From assembly GCA_003522145.1 (NCBI GenBank), contig DPGD01000024.1, positions 42,775-106,774 of the forward strand: DNA of 64,000 nucleotides, read 5' to 3'. Made by a program: the position numbers and the translations under genes. This DNA comes from Clostridiales bacterium. GTDB lineage: Bacteria > Bacillota > Clostridia > Oscillospirales > CAG-272. Below, in pieces: positions 28,160-36,964 of the stretch. Position 1 is the first letter of the stretch, and each line of letters begins with the position of its first letter. The notes beneath the pieces are model-generated. The model searched no databases and was not told the DNA's origin. It saw only the letters and a list, made by a program, of their open reading frames with translations.

Positions 28160-28290
28160 TTTTGCCGCAGAATAAAGCGCAGAACCAAAGAATACTTTGC
28201 CTTCCCGCAAAGCTCTGCGGCAATACTGCGGTTGCCGGCTGCGCCGGAAATTTTGAAAAACGCCCTTCAGGAGCTCTCCTGCCGACCTGC
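28160..28290. repeat. Second dispersed repeat family, copy 1 (mraY-ftsW gap)
   Basis: This stretch aligns with 50985-51095 in two blocks. The first has a CAGAACCAAAG-AAT-type start; the second has GTTGCCGGCTGCGCCGGAA-like sequence followed by TTTGAAAAACGCCC. Both copies translate in one frame to a related peptide pattern (AQNQRILC here, AQNKGILC there), but no ribosome binding site makes this convincing as a gene. Identity is moderate, about two thirds by eye. It fills the site where murD normally lies. Confidence 0.55.
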
Positions 28291-28304
28291 CGGGCAGGTC
28301 CCTT

Positions 28305-29333
28305 TTAAAACAGTCCGCTGCCGCAAAGTCCTGCGAATGCGAAAAGTACCGTCAGTGCCGAAAACACCGACACGATTTTCACCTCCGACCATCCGCACTT
28401 CTCAAAATGATGGTGTATAGGGCTCATTTTGAAGAGCCGTTTGCCATGGGTCAGCTTGAAATATCCGACCTGAAGAATCACCGAAAGGGTCTCCAGAATG
28501 TAGATCAATCCGCAGAACAGCACCACAAAGGGATTTTTTGCAAGGAAGGCCAGCCCGACCACAAGGCCTCCCAGAAAGAGCGAGCCGGTATCGCCCATGA
28601 AAACCCTTGCCGGGTAAAAATTGTACACCAAAAAGCCGGCGCATCCGCCCGTCAAGGCCGCAGAAAGCAACAGTACACTGTTGTTTTCCATCAGAAATGC
28701 GCAGAGAATCGCATAGAACAGCCCGACCACCAATGTGACCGAGGAAGCCAACCCGTCGATCCCGTCGGTCAGATTGACCGCATTGACCATTCCCGTCAGA
28801 AGCACCAGGCAAAGAGCATAGTAGAATATCCGGAATCCGGTATTGGACAGCCAATATCTGTAGCCGAAGAAGGGGATGTATAGCGCATCGTTGGCCCCGC
28901 CCGGAATGACATTCAGATAAATGCCCACAAAAAGGAAGAGACAGGCCACAAACAACTGGAGAAAATACTTCTGGGGAGGGGTCAGCCCTTCATTTTTTCC
29001 TTTTTTGAATTTTGTCCGGTCGTCGATCACCCCGATCAGACAATTCAACAGTGCATAACCGTATACCAACAGCAATCCCTTGATGTCGGAGAGAAAATCA
29101 AGAGCATACCCTAAAGGAACCACCACCAGAAGCACCAGAAAAGATGCAAAGACAAAGGACAGTCCCCCCATCGTCGGGGTTCCCTCCTTGTTCTTGTGCC
29201 ACCGGGGTCCGATCTCCAGAATTTTCTGCCCCATCTTCTTGCTCTTCAAATAGGGAATGAGAAAACGGGAAATCAGAACTGTCAGCAAAAATGTGGCAAA
29301 AAGTGTTCCCCCGTAGAATAACCCCTTCATCAT
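28305..29333 (-). CDS. mraY: Phospho-MurNAc-pentapeptide translocase MraY
   Basis: A 342-residue polytopic enzyme that makes lipid I from UDP-MurNAc-pentapeptide and undecaprenyl phosphate. About ten helices. Catalytic and signature motifs are GVIDDRTKF (about 101-109), NLTDGIDGLA (about 190-199) and the loop with PIHHHFEKCGWSE (about 300-312). Adjacent to murE, with murF missing from the usual place between them. Confidence 0.97.
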   Translation of the reverse strand: MMKGLFYGGTLFATFLLTVLISRFLIPYLKSKKMGQKILEIGPRWHKNKEGTPTMGGLSFVFASFLVLLVVVPLGYALDFLSDIKGLLLVYGYALLNCLIGVIDDRTKFKKGKNEGLTPPQKYFLQLFVACLFLFVGIYLNVIPGGANDALYIPFFGYRYWLSNTGFRIFYYALCLVLLTGMVNAVNLTDGIDGLASSVTLVVGLFYAILCAFLMENNSVLLLSAALTGGCAGFLVYNFYPARVFMGDTGSLFLGGLVVGLAFLAKNPFVVLFCGLIYILETLSVILQVGYFKLTHGKRLFKMSPIHHHFEKCGWSEVKIVSVFSALTVLFAFAGLCGSGLF

Positions 29334-29366
29334 ACTGTTTTCTTTTCCTTTCCTGCGGACCTTCTG

Positions 29367-30839
29367 TCAGTTCCTGCCCGATTCTTTTTCGGCAAGGGCC
29401 GCCTTCAGGATGGCTTTCTCACTGAAGGGATGCTTGCCTTCCGCCGTGATCTCGTAGTTCTCATGTCCCTTGCCGGCGACCAGAATGATGTCGTCCTTCC
29501 GGGCATTCCGGACCACCCACTGCAACGCTTCCGTCCGGTTGGGGATCACTGTATAATTGCTCCCCTCCGAAACGCCTGTAAGGATCTGCCGGATGATCTC
29601 CTTGGGGTCCTCCGTCCGGCTGTTGTCCGAAGTAATCACCGTAAAATCCGCCATGGCCGTGGCAATGCCACCCATCACCGGCCGCTTGGTCTTATCCCGG
29701 TCGCCTCCGCACCCGAAGAGCGCCACCAGACGCTGAGACGGAGTTTTGAACGCCCGGATCGTTTTCAGCACATTCTCCAGAGCGTCCGGAGTGTGCGCAT
29801 AGTCGATCAGAACCGTGAAATCCCCTCCGAGAGAAACCGTTTCCATTCTGCCGGATACCCCCTGCAGGCGGCGCAACGCCAGCGCCACATCCTTGCAGGA
29901 CGCTCCGCAAAGCCTTGCCGACACGGCCGCCGCCAGGGAATTGGACACCGAGAACGCTCCCGGAATGGCACAGGAGATATGGATCGCTTCATTTTCGCTG
30001 ATCAGGTCGTATTCACTGCCCCGGATACCGTTGCTGACAATATTCTGGGCGGTAAAATCGGCGTAGCGGCTCTCTCTGCTGTAGGTATACCGTCTGCCGG
30101 ACGCCTGCTCGTACATATACTTTCCGTAGCTGTCGTCGGCATTGATCACCGAGATCTTACTCATCTTGAACAGTTTGGCCTTGGCCTTGGCATAGTTGGC
30201 CATGGTGCCGTGGTAGTCCAGATGATCGGGGGTCAGATTGGTAAAGATTCCGATTTCCGGAGTGATGGGCGCCAGCTTTTCATAGTCCAAAGCATGGGAG
30301 GAGGCTTCCATCACCAAATATTCCACTCCCGCATCCCGCATATCCGCAATCAGCTTGTATAACTGTGCAGGCAGAGGCGTGGTCATACTGCTTTTTACCT
30401 CCACATCACCGATCATATTCTTGATCGTACCGATGACTCCCACCTTTTTCCCCATTTCTTCCAAAATGCTCTTGAGCATATAGGTGATGGTGGTTTTCCC
30501 GTTGGTTCCGGTCACGCACAGCACCTTCAAGGAATCTGCCGGGTCGCCGTAGAACCGGCTCCACAGGAAGGCGTCCGTGCGGCGGGTGGAATTCACAATT
30601 ACATGGGGATACTCCTCAAAGCCCTGGGGAACACGCTCGCAGATCAGTACCTTCGCTCCCTTTTCCACCGCTTTTCCGATATAATCGTGTCCGTCGTTAT
30701 GCTCTCCCACAAGACAGACAAAGGCTTTTCCTTCAAGGTCCTCCCGGCTGTCCTCGGAAATTCCTTCAATTTCATAGTCCAGCACCCCTTCGCTACAGTC
30801 CGATACCTCAATTCCCTCTAAAAGTTTCTTCAGTTTCAT
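29367..30839 (-). CDS. murE: UDP-MurNAc-tripeptide synthetase MurE
   Basis: A 490-residue Mur ligase that adds the third amino acid of the stem peptide. ATP loop GTNGKTT near 112, central-domain motifs with EASSHAL (about 178-184) and NLTPDHLDYH (about 202-211), and C-terminal domain with DYAHTPDAL. The substrate-binding segment reads DNSRTEDP; retention of Arg in DNxR is the pattern for meso-diaminopimelate enzymes, against DDPN/DNPA types for lysine. The N-terminal Asp/Glu-rich domain binds UMAF substrate. It lies 21 nt after spoVD. Confidence 0.96.
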   Translation of the reverse strand: MKLKKLLEGIEVSDCSEGVLDYEIEGISEDSREDLEGKAFVCLVGEHNDGHDYIGKAVEKGAKVLICERVPQGFEEYPHVIVNSTRRTDAFLWSRFYGDPADSLKVLCVTGTNGKTTITYMLKSILEEMGKKVGVIGTIKNMIGDVEVKSSMTTPLPAQLYKLIADMRDAGVEYLVMEASSHALDYEKLAPITPEIGIFTNLTPDHLDYHGTMANYAKAKAKLFKMSKISVINADDSYGKYMYEQASGRRYTYSRESRYADFTAQNIVSNGIRGSEYDLISENEAIHISCAIPGAFSVSNSLAAAVSARLCGASCKDVALALRRLQGVSGRMETVSLGGDFTVLIDYAHTPDALENVLKTIRAFKTPSQRLVALFGCGGDRDKTKRPVMGGIATAMADFTVITSDNSRTEDPKEIIRQILTGVSEGSNYTVIPNRTEALQWVVRNARKDDIILVAGKGHENYEITAEGKHPFSEKAILKAALAEKESGRN

Positions 30840-30860
30840 ACAGCTTATCCTTTCGCTTTT

Positions 30861-33149
30861 TCAGTTGTTGTCCTCAACGCCGTCGGTATGCCGGCTCTCC
30901 AGAATGATGACCGTGCCTATAGGGACCTTCCGCCCCTGGGGAATGGACTGGGAGATCACCGTTGCTCCCGTGCCCGCTTCATAATTCACCGAACCGGTGA
31001 TCTGCACATTGAATCCGCCGGAAATCAGGGTGGTCAGAGCCGCTGAAACCTTATATCCGGTCACATAGGGCACCGTCACCTCGCTTGGCTGGATCGGCTC
31101 CGCAGGTTCTTCCCCCGCAGGGCATACATAGAGATAGATCCGGCCTCCTTCGATCTGCATTCGGCTTCCTTGTGCAGGAAGCTGTCCGTAAATCGTATCT
31201 CCCTCTCCGATCAGCTCGTATTTCAAGCCCGCCTTCTGAATCTGGATCCTTGCATCGTTCAGGGTCATGGAGGTGAAATCCGGAACATCATAGCTCCGCA
31301 GCGCCAGCTCTTCCTCGGTATAATTTCTGCCCACGCCTAAATATTGCAGAGTTTCATCGACCACGCCTGCCACATAAGGCGCTGCCACCGTACCGCCCGA
31401 CTTGACGCTGGAGCCCGGCTCATCTACGATAATCAATACGGCAATCTTGGGATCATCCGCCGGTGCAAAGGCCACCGTAGAGCCCACGCGCAGAGTTTTG
31501 TCCTCTTCGTCTCTCTTCTCGGAGGTACCGGTCTTGGCCGCAACATTGTAGCCGGCCACATAGGCGTTTTTCGCAACGCCTGAAATCACGCCCTCGGCTA
31601 AAATCTCGGCAAGCTCCTTGCCCACCTCCTCGCTGATGATCTGTCGCTTTGCCGTCTTGTCTGCGTAGGAAACCACCACATTTCCCTGGTCGTCTAAAAG
31701 CGACTCCACCACATGAGGGGTGACCATATACCCGCCGTTTGCCACGGCACAAACCGCAGTGATCTGCTGTATGGGCGTGGTCTTGAAGGTCTGGCCGAAG
31801 GAGGAAGTGGCCAATTCCACCGCATTGAAATTTGAGAGCTTGTGATTGATGCCGGAGGCCTCTCCCGGCAGGTCAATTCCGGTTTTCCCGGTATAACCGA
31901 ACTCCTCAAAATACTTCCAGAAGGTGTCCTTGCCGACCAGCGCCGCCGCCTGCATCATGGCAGGGTTGCAGGACTGCTGAAGCAGGTAAGAGAAGCTGTT
32001 TTCGCCGTGCCCCGTCTTTTTGTGACAGCTGATATGGGTACCTGCCACCGTCAGTCCTCCGGTGCAGGTCATGCGGGTTTCGGGCGTCACCGCCCCGGTT
32101 TCCAAGGCAATGGCGGAGGTCACGATCTTGAATGTGGAACCCGGCTCATAGGTCTCGCTGACGCATTTGTTGCGCCACATGGAATAAATGAGGGACCACT
32201 TTAACTCGTTGTATTCCTCTGTCCCGGCGCTCAATCCGGAAAACTTCAGCTCGTCTGCATATTCGTCGGTCAGCGTGAAGGGAGAATTCAGGTCAAAGCC
32301 CCAGTTGGTGGCCATGGCGTAAATCGCTCCGGTCTCCACATCCATCACGATCCCGCAAACATTGTTTCCCGCCAAATTTTCCTTGTAGGTCTGCTCCAGA
32401 TAGTTTTCCAGAATCGCCTGAATATTCATATCCAGCGTGGTCACCAAACCGTAGCCGTTCTTGGGATCGATTTTGCTGTCGTACTTGCTGGGCATACTCT
32501 GATTTTTGGCATTGCGTGCCGTGATGTACTTGCCGTCCGTTCCGGTCAACTGCTCATTATATTGCAGCTCCAGCCCGAAAAGTCCTCCGTCGGTTCCCAA
32601 ATAACCGATCACCTGGGCCGCAGAATTTTCATACGGATAATACCGCTTACTTCCGGCCTCCAGATAGATCTGCCCCACAAAATTGTTTTTGTCAATAAAC
32701 CGGCGCACCTCATCGGCCGTGTCCTTGTCCACATCCTTCTTGATGGTCTCATCCTTTCTTGTGACCTTCAGAAGTTTCTTGTAGATGTCCTCATAATCCA
32801 CCTGCAGAATGTCGGAAAGCCCCTTGGCAACCGTGTCCCGGTCCTCTTCCTTTATGTCCGCCGGAGAAACAAAGATCCGATAGGTCGTGATGTTCATGGC
32901 AAGGGCCTGCATATTCCGGTCGTAAATTGCTCCCCGCTCGGCTTTTATAACATTTTCCTGAATCAGATTGTCTAAAACCTTTCCCAGATAATAGTCATAT
33001 TTCACAACTTGAAGGTCGAAAAGATTCGCTATCAATATTCCTGCCACCACCAGAACGACGGTCAGTATAAAGATCGTTCTTGCGTAAATGGACTTCGACC
33101 ACTGTTTCATATTCTGAAGATTCCTTTCGATTTTCAACCGTGCGCCCAT
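30861..33149 (-). CDS. SpoVD-like class B penicillin-binding protein with two PASTA domains
   Basis: A 762-residue transpeptidase. N-terminal helix (about 20-42), dimerisation domain (about 55-210), transpeptidase domain with STFK (nucleophile Ser about 342), SCN (about 390) and KTGTS (about 538), then two PASTA repeats (about 640-690 and 697-755). PASTA repeats and position after ftsL match SpoVD/PBP2X enzymes of Firmicutes that pair with FtsW/SpoVE. ATG 33149 has GGAAG close upstream; ATG 33110 (MKQWSK) is an alternative with AAAGGA. Confidence 0.95.
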   Translation of the reverse strand: MGARLKIERNLQNMKQWSKSIYARTIFILTVVLVVAGILIANLFDLQVVKYDYYLGKVLDNLIQENVIKAERGAIYDRNMQALAMNITTYRIFVSPADIKEEDRDTVAKGLSDILQVDYEDIYKKLLKVTRKDETIKKDVDKDTADEVRRFIDKNNFVGQIYLEAGSKRYYPYENSAAQVIGYLGTDGGLFGLELQYNEQLTGTDGKYITARNAKNQSMPSKYDSKIDPKNGYGLVTTLDMNIQAILENYLEQTYKENLAGNNVCGIVMDVETGAIYAMATNWGFDLNSPFTLTDEYADELKFSGLSAGTEEYNELKWSLIYSMWRNKCVSETYEPGSTFKIVTSAIALETGAVTPETRMTCTGGLTVAGTHISCHKKTGHGENSFSYLLQQSCNPAMMQAAALVGKDTFWKYFEEFGYTGKTGIDLPGEASGINHKLSNFNAVELATSSFGQTFKTTPIQQITAVCAVANGGYMVTPHVVESLLDDQGNVVVSYADKTAKRQIISEEVGKELAEILAEGVISGVAKNAYVAGYNVAAKTGTSEKRDEEDKTLRVGSTVAFAPADDPKIAVLIIVDEPGSSVKSGGTVAAPYVAGVVDETLQYLGVGRNYTEEELALRSYDVPDFTSMTLNDARIQIQKAGLKYELIGEGDTIYGQLPAQGSRMQIEGGRIYLYVCPAGEEPAEPIQPSEVTVPYVTGYKVSAALTTLISGGFNVQITGSVNYEAGTGATVISQSIPQGRKVPIGTVIILESRHTDGVEDNN

Positions 33150-33283
33150 GGCTCTTCCGGCCCCGGCGTCTTTACGAAACCGATTCTGTTTTATTGTACT
33201 CTGAATTTGTGAACTATTTGTGATAATCGGCGTGCTTCTATAAATTTATTTTACTTTTGTCCTTCCTATTCCTCAATACACAA

Positions 33284-33317
33284 ATTGAGAGTATAACTTT
33301 TTTGTTCTACTCTCAAT
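33284..33317. repeat. 10-bp perfect inverted repeat between ftsL-like gene and spoVD
   Basis: ATTGAGAGTA (33284-33293) and TACTCTCAAT (33308-33317) flank a T-rich 14-nt loop. No T-run follows in the direction of transcription (minus), so it is not an obvious terminator. It sits in an unusually long 192-nt gap inside the dcw cluster. Confidence 0.55.
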
Positions 33318-33341
33318 CGTTTTATTTATTCGGAATAAAGC

Positions 33342-34046
33342 CTACGATTCTCCCGTAAAGGCTTCCCAGACATCGGTAAAGTTCTTGGCCAAGGCGTTCA
33401 GCACCACCGAAACCACGGTTTCGCTCTTTTCGGGAGCGTCATAGTCCTCCACCTGATCCTCCTTCCGGGGTGTAACGGCAATGGGGGCGTTCATTTTTCC
33501 CTCATCCACCATGCCTAAATTTCCGGTGCTCTCCAAATACTGCCGCAGCTTGTCCACACTGTTCTTATTGTTCAACTCGGTCTGAAGTTGGTTCTTTTGA
33601 TTGGACAGCTGCTCCACTTCGCTTTGCATGGCGGAAATATCCTTGGTATACTCGTTGATCCGCACGAAATTGAAAACCATGGACATGAAAAGCAGCGTAC
33701 AGATCCCGCAGAAGACCACGGTCATTGCCGGAAAAGGTACTTTTTTCTTCTGAGAAATGGTATGCACCTTTATTTTCCTTTTCTGCTTCTGACGGAATCC
33801 TTTCTCTCGTTCCGCAAAAAAGGAGACCTCCCCGATGGTCATGTCTTTCTTTTCTGCCGGAGCCGGTAAATTTTTCTTCGCTTTTTCCGCTTTTCCCTGC
33901 TTTTTTGTCTTTTCTCCGGCATTTATCTTCTTTTTCTCCCCATGGGGCGTTTCCCAAGGCTCTTTGCGCTTGATCTTCCCCTCTCTGGAAATAATCGGCG
34001 CACAGCAGTAAGGCTGTTTCTTCTTTTCTTCATCTTTTTTTTTCAT
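33342..34046 (-). CDS. FtsL-like division protein with long basic N-terminus
   Basis: A 234-residue single-pass protein. About 115 cytoplasmic residues are extremely Lys-rich. One helix (about 120-143) is followed by a leucine-zipper-like coiled coil (about 145-185: SEVEQLSNQKNQLQTELNN) and a tail. Topology, coiled coil and position between rsmH and spoVD identify it as the FtsL equivalent, which connects FtsQ and the PBP-FtsW pair. Classical FtsL is about 120 residues with a short cytoplasmic part, so the basic N-terminus is unusual. ATG 34046 is chosen; ATG 34073 is in frame. Confidence 0.78.
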   Translation of the reverse strand: MKKKDEEKKKQPYCCAPIISREGKIKRKEPWETPHGEKKKINAGEKTKKQGKAEKAKKNLPAPAEKKDMTIGEVSFFAEREKGFRQKQKRKIKVHTISQKKKVPFPAMTVVFCGICTLLFMSMVFNFVRINEYTKDISAMQSEVEQLSNQKNQLQTELNNKNSVDKLRQYLESTGNLGMVDEGKMNAPIAVTPRKEDQVEDYDAPEKSETVVSVVLNALAKNFTDVWEAFTGES

Positions 34047-34120
34047 TTTCCGCAACCGCCTTTCTCTGAGCACTCGGTTCTTTCTTTCAATCTCAAATAC
34101 GGATGTCCGTATACGGTTTT

Positions 34121-35083
34121 TTACAGCTTTTCCGCACTGCGCAGTCTGGCACTGCGGCTACGGGGATTTTCTTCCAGTTCCTTTTCTCCCGGCTCGGTGC
34201 CCTTGTCTAAAAGACGGATCTGCGGCTTTTTTCCGCAGACGCATACGGGAAAGTCCGGAGGGCAGGTACAGCCCTTTGCCAAAGAAGCAAAGGTCTGCTT
34301 GGTGATCCGATCTTCCAGAGAATGGAAGGTAATTACCGCTATCCGCCCGCCTTTTTGCAGCAGGGACACCAGGATTCTCAAGGTCGGCTCGATAATGTCC
34401 AACTCCTTGTTGACCTCGATCCGTATGGCCTGAAAGGATTTTTTGGCCGGATGATGCCCGGTGGCTCTGGCCTTTAACGGAACGGCCCCCTTGATGATCT
34501 CGGCCAATTCCAGTGTGGTTCCGATCGGTTCCTTTTCCCTTTTCTGCACGATCGCCCTTGCGATCCGGGGGGCAAACTGCTCTTCCCCCCAGTGATACAG
34601 CACCCGGCGCAATTCCCCTTCGCCGTACCCGTTTACCACATCGTAAGCGGAAAAGCTCTGGCTCTGATCCATGCGCATATCCAAAGGCGCATCTTTCATG
34701 TAGGAAAAGCCTCTCTCTGCCGTATCCAGCTGGTAGGAGGAAACGCCCAGATCCAACAGCGCTCCGTCAATCCGCCCGATGCCCTCGTTTTTCAGCACTT
34801 CGCCCACATCCGAGAAATTGCTTTTTACCGTGCAAAAGCGTCCCTCGTAATCTTTCAGCCGCTCAGCGCAGGCCTTCAGTGCCGCATCATCCCGATCAAT
34901 GCAGAACAGTCTTCCTTCCGGAGAGAGTCTTTTCAGAATTTCCAGACTGTGCCCGCCTCCCCCGGCAGTACAGTCCACATATATCCCGTTTTCTTTTATG
35001 TTCAAGGCTTCGATCGCCTCGTTCTTCAACACCGAATAGTGGGAAAAGGTGCCCGTACCTTCCTCTTTTGTCTCTTCGTTCAT
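34121..35083 (-). CDS. rsmH: 16S rRNA (cytosine-1402-N4)-methyltransferase RsmH
   Basis: A 320-residue SAM-dependent methyltransferase (MraW). The SAM site [11 protein letters not shown] is at about 32-42, [10 protein letters not shown] near 117, and the C-terminal [17 protein letters not shown] is the family signature. A CxC...CxCG segment ([15 protein letters not shown]) near the C-terminus is usual for Firmicutes. Second gene of the mraZ operon. Confidence 0.97.
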   Translation of the reverse strand: MNEETKEEGTGTFSHYSVLKNEAIEALNIKENGIYVDCTAGGGGHSLEILKRLSPEGRLFCIDRDDAALKACAERLKDYEGRFCTVKSNFSDVGEVLKNEGIGRIDGALLDLGVSSYQLDTAERGFSYMKDAPLDMRMDQSQSFSAYDVVNGYGEGELRRVLYHWGEEQFAPRIARAIVQKREKEPIGTTLELAEIIKGAVPLKARATGHHPAKKSFQAIRIEVNKELDIIEPTLRILVSLLQKGGRIAVITFHSLEDRITKQTFASLAKGCTCPPDFPVCVCGKKPQIRLLDKGTEPGEKELEENPRSRSARLRSAEKL

Positions 35084-35122
35084 CCCGTTTCCCCTTTTCT
35101 TTTGCAGGACCCCGTCTGCCTT

Positions 35123-35539
35123 TTACAGTCCCAAAGCAATCAGGTCGGCTTCCAGTGCGGTGGCATCCATGCCCTTCTTGTACTCGTTGTAGGCATCCAC
35201 ATCCCAGATTTCCGCCTTCTCTCCCACGCCGATCACCACCACCGATTTTTGCAGACCGGCCAGATCCCGCAATTGCTGGGGAATCAGAACTCGACCCTGG
35301 CTGTCCACATCGGTCTCGTTGGCCGAGGCGCAGAGCGAACGCTTCACATCCCTTGCCCGGATGGGCGGCAGTTCATCCAGCTTGGCGATGAATTTCTTCC
35401 ACTCCTCCACCGGGTAAATGCAAACGCATTTGTCCACGCTCCGTGTCAGGTACACCTTCTCGCCCAGCTCCAAACGGAATTTTGAAGGAAGAAACATCCT
35501 GCCCTTTCCATCTATTGTGTGCTCATACTCACCGAACAT
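35123..35539 (-). CDS. mraZ: MraZ transcriptional regulator
   Basis: A 138-residue protein with two SpoVT/AbrB-like repeats. Each carries the DxxGR-type signature (IDGKGRMFLP, about 9-18, and VDSQGRVLIP, about 78-87). MraZ binds repeated boxes upstream of its own gene and usually represses the dcw operon; candidate boxes are seen at 35655-35705. Start supported by GGAGGGGGG upstream of ATG 35539. Confidence 0.96.
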   Translation of the reverse strand: MFGEYEHTIDGKGRMFLPSKFRLELGEKVYLTRSVDKCVCIYPVEEWKKFIAKLDELPPIRARDVKRSLCASANETDVDSQGRVLIPQQLRDLAGLQKSVVVIGVGEKAEIWDVDAYNEYKKGMDATALEADLIALGL

Positions 35540-35654
35540 GAATGCCCCCCTCCTTTCTTCCGCTCTGTATTTTCTGGAAAAATGGCTCTTTTTCCCTTTT
35601 CCGGCTTCGATTGCTCCACCGGAAGGGTCTCACACTCCAAAATTTCTCTGAAGT

Positions 35655-35705
35655 TTCACCACTTTGCTCCACTATGGTATATTTTTACTACACTTTCCAC
35701 CACCT
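35655..35705 (-). promoter_or_regulatory. Candidate MraZ-binding boxes
   Basis: Minus strand shows AGTGGAGCAA and AGTGGTGAAA side by side (10-nt period, 35654-35673), and two weaker related units GTGGTGGAA and AGTGTAGTAAA at 35685-35705. Firmicute MraZ sites are described as short GTGG-containing direct repeats, so these are good candidates. They lie just downstream of the predicted start site. Confidence 0.6.
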
Positions 35706-35711
35706 GAGTGA

Positions 35712-35740
35712 ATTATAGACCACACTTTTCTGCATTGCAA
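35712..35740 (-). promoter_or_regulatory. Promoter of the mraZ (dcw) operon
   Basis: Minus strand TTGCAA (35735-35740), 17-bp spacer, TATAAT (35712-35717). Confidence 0.75.
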
Positions 35741-35788
35741 GGAAAAAAAGCCGTGAATCGCTTTTTTTCGACAAGAAAATGAATAAAA

Positions 35789-35830
35789 AAAATCAATCGG
35801 AAAACAAAAAGATTTTCCGATTGATTTTGT
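35789..35830 (-). terminator. Terminator of the uvrC-rsmD-coaD operon
   Basis: A near-perfect stem of about 15 bp (35790-35804 and 35814-35828) built on AAATCAATCGGAAAA. On the minus strand it ends in a run of eight T, beyond the coaD stop codon. It separates coaD from the mraZ promoter. Confidence 0.85.
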
Positions 35831-35898
35831 TCAGAAACCGATGTTCGTTTATGCTATTTCAAACCTTTTCTGACATTTTTTTACATATTCAAAAGCCG

Positions 35899-36387
35899 TC
35901 ACTTTTCAGCAATATATGGCAGTATTTCCTCGGGAATCAGAGAGGAAACATCCCCATTCTCCTCCATTTTCCGGCGCACTGCGGTTGAACTGATTTCCTC
36001 CAGTTCCGGAGGGCAGTGCCAAAGCTCCATTCGGTAACCGGGCAGGTTTTCGGCATTAAACTTTGCCATTTTTTGTTCATATTCCAAATCCTCTTCGCTC
36101 CGCCAGCCCCGCACCGCCACCGTAGCGCCCACCCTTCGGGCATAGGCATATTGCATTCCGGTATCAGCATCTGCCGTCACATTGGGATACTTTTTGCAGA
36201 CCGCTTCCAGCATTTCCAGCCGTTTCTCAAGAGAAAAACGGCATTGTTTTTCCGAATTCACAAAGATCACCGCATAGACCTTTTCATACTCTTCTGCCGC
36301 TTTTGCAATCAAATACTCATGACCTTTTGTCACCGGATCATAGCTGCCCGGCACCAGAGCAATTTCCGTCCTCTTTTTTTGTTCCAT
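35899..36387 (-). CDS. coaD: Phosphopantetheine adenylyltransferase
   Basis: A 162-residue nucleotidyltransferase making dephospho-CoA from 4'-phosphopantetheine and ATP. The GSYDPVTKGH motif (about 13-22) holds the T/HxGH ATP site; RGWRSEEDLEYE (about 91-102) and EISSTAVR (about 130-137) match the family's RGLRxxxDFEYE and SSSxVR motifs with small changes. ATG 36387 has GGGGAG upstream; 16 more codons are open before it. Last gene of its operon. Confidence 0.96.
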   Translation of the reverse strand: MEQKKRTEIALVPGSYDPVTKGHEYLIAKAAEEYEKVYAVIFVNSEKQCRFSLEKRLEMLEAVCKKYPNVTADADTGMQYAYARRVGATVAVRGWRSEEDLEYEQKMAKFNAENLPGYRMELWHCPPELEEISSTAVRRKMEENGDVSSLIPEEILPYIAEK

Positions 36388-36406
36388 TGCCCTTCTCCCC
36401 TGTTTT

Positions 36407-36964
36407 TCAAAATTCCTCAGAACAATTTCTTTCAAGCAGGGTGATATAGATCTTTCCGTAGTTTGCGTGCCGCTTCACCGTAAAGCCTTCCAAGGAAAAT
36501 TCCTCCTTTCGGTCGCTTTCGCAAACCACCAGTGCGCCCTTGGACACCAAATCCGCCCGCACCAACCGTTCCAAAGCGTCCTGCACCAGCTCTGAAGCAT
36601 AGGGAGGATCCAAGAAAATGATGTCGAATCTTTCCTTTCCGGCGGCTCCTCTGATAAAGGCCTTATAGTCGGTATTCAGAATCACGCAGCGGTCAAACAG
36701 CTTGGTCTTTTTGGCGTTGGTCTTGATCGTCTCGACGGCCTCTTTTGAAGCGTCCACAAAGGTGGCTTTCCATGCGCCTCTTGAAAGTGCCTCCAGCCCC
36801 AGCTGTCCCGAACCGCCGAACAGGTCCAGCACTCTCTTGCCGTCGATCTCGAACTGGATCATGCTGAAGAGAGCCTCCTTCACTCTTTCCGCCGTGGGAC
36901 GGGTATCCAATCCTTCCGGCGTTTCAAGGCGGGTCCCTCTGGCGCTTCCCGTTATTATTCTCAT
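36407..36964 (-). CDS. rsmD: 16S rRNA (guanine-966-N2)-methyltransferase RsmD
   Basis: A 185-residue SAM methyltransferase. N-terminal RIITGSARG signature, TRPTAERVKEALFS (about 21-34), SAM loop DLFGGSGQLGLEAL (about 47-60) and catalytic DPPY (about 119-122). Its ATG overlaps the uvrC stop in an ATGA junction. rsmD-coaD order is common in Firmicutes. Confidence 0.96.
   Translation of the reverse strand: MRIITGSARGTRLETPEGLDTRPTAERVKEALFSMIQFEIDGKRVLDLFGGSGQLGLEALSRGAWKATFVDASKEAVETIKTNAKKTKLFDRCVILNTDYKAFIRGAAGKERFDIIFLDPPYASELVQDALERLVRADLVSKGALVVCESDRKEEFSLEGFTVKRHANYGKIYITLLERNCSEEF

Noticed and set aside
28084..28308. 74-codon frame in the mraY-ftsW gap as a murD remnant
   Set aside because: No Mur ligase motif (no GTNGKT-type loop) is seen; the similarity is to the repeat copy at 50985-51095 instead.
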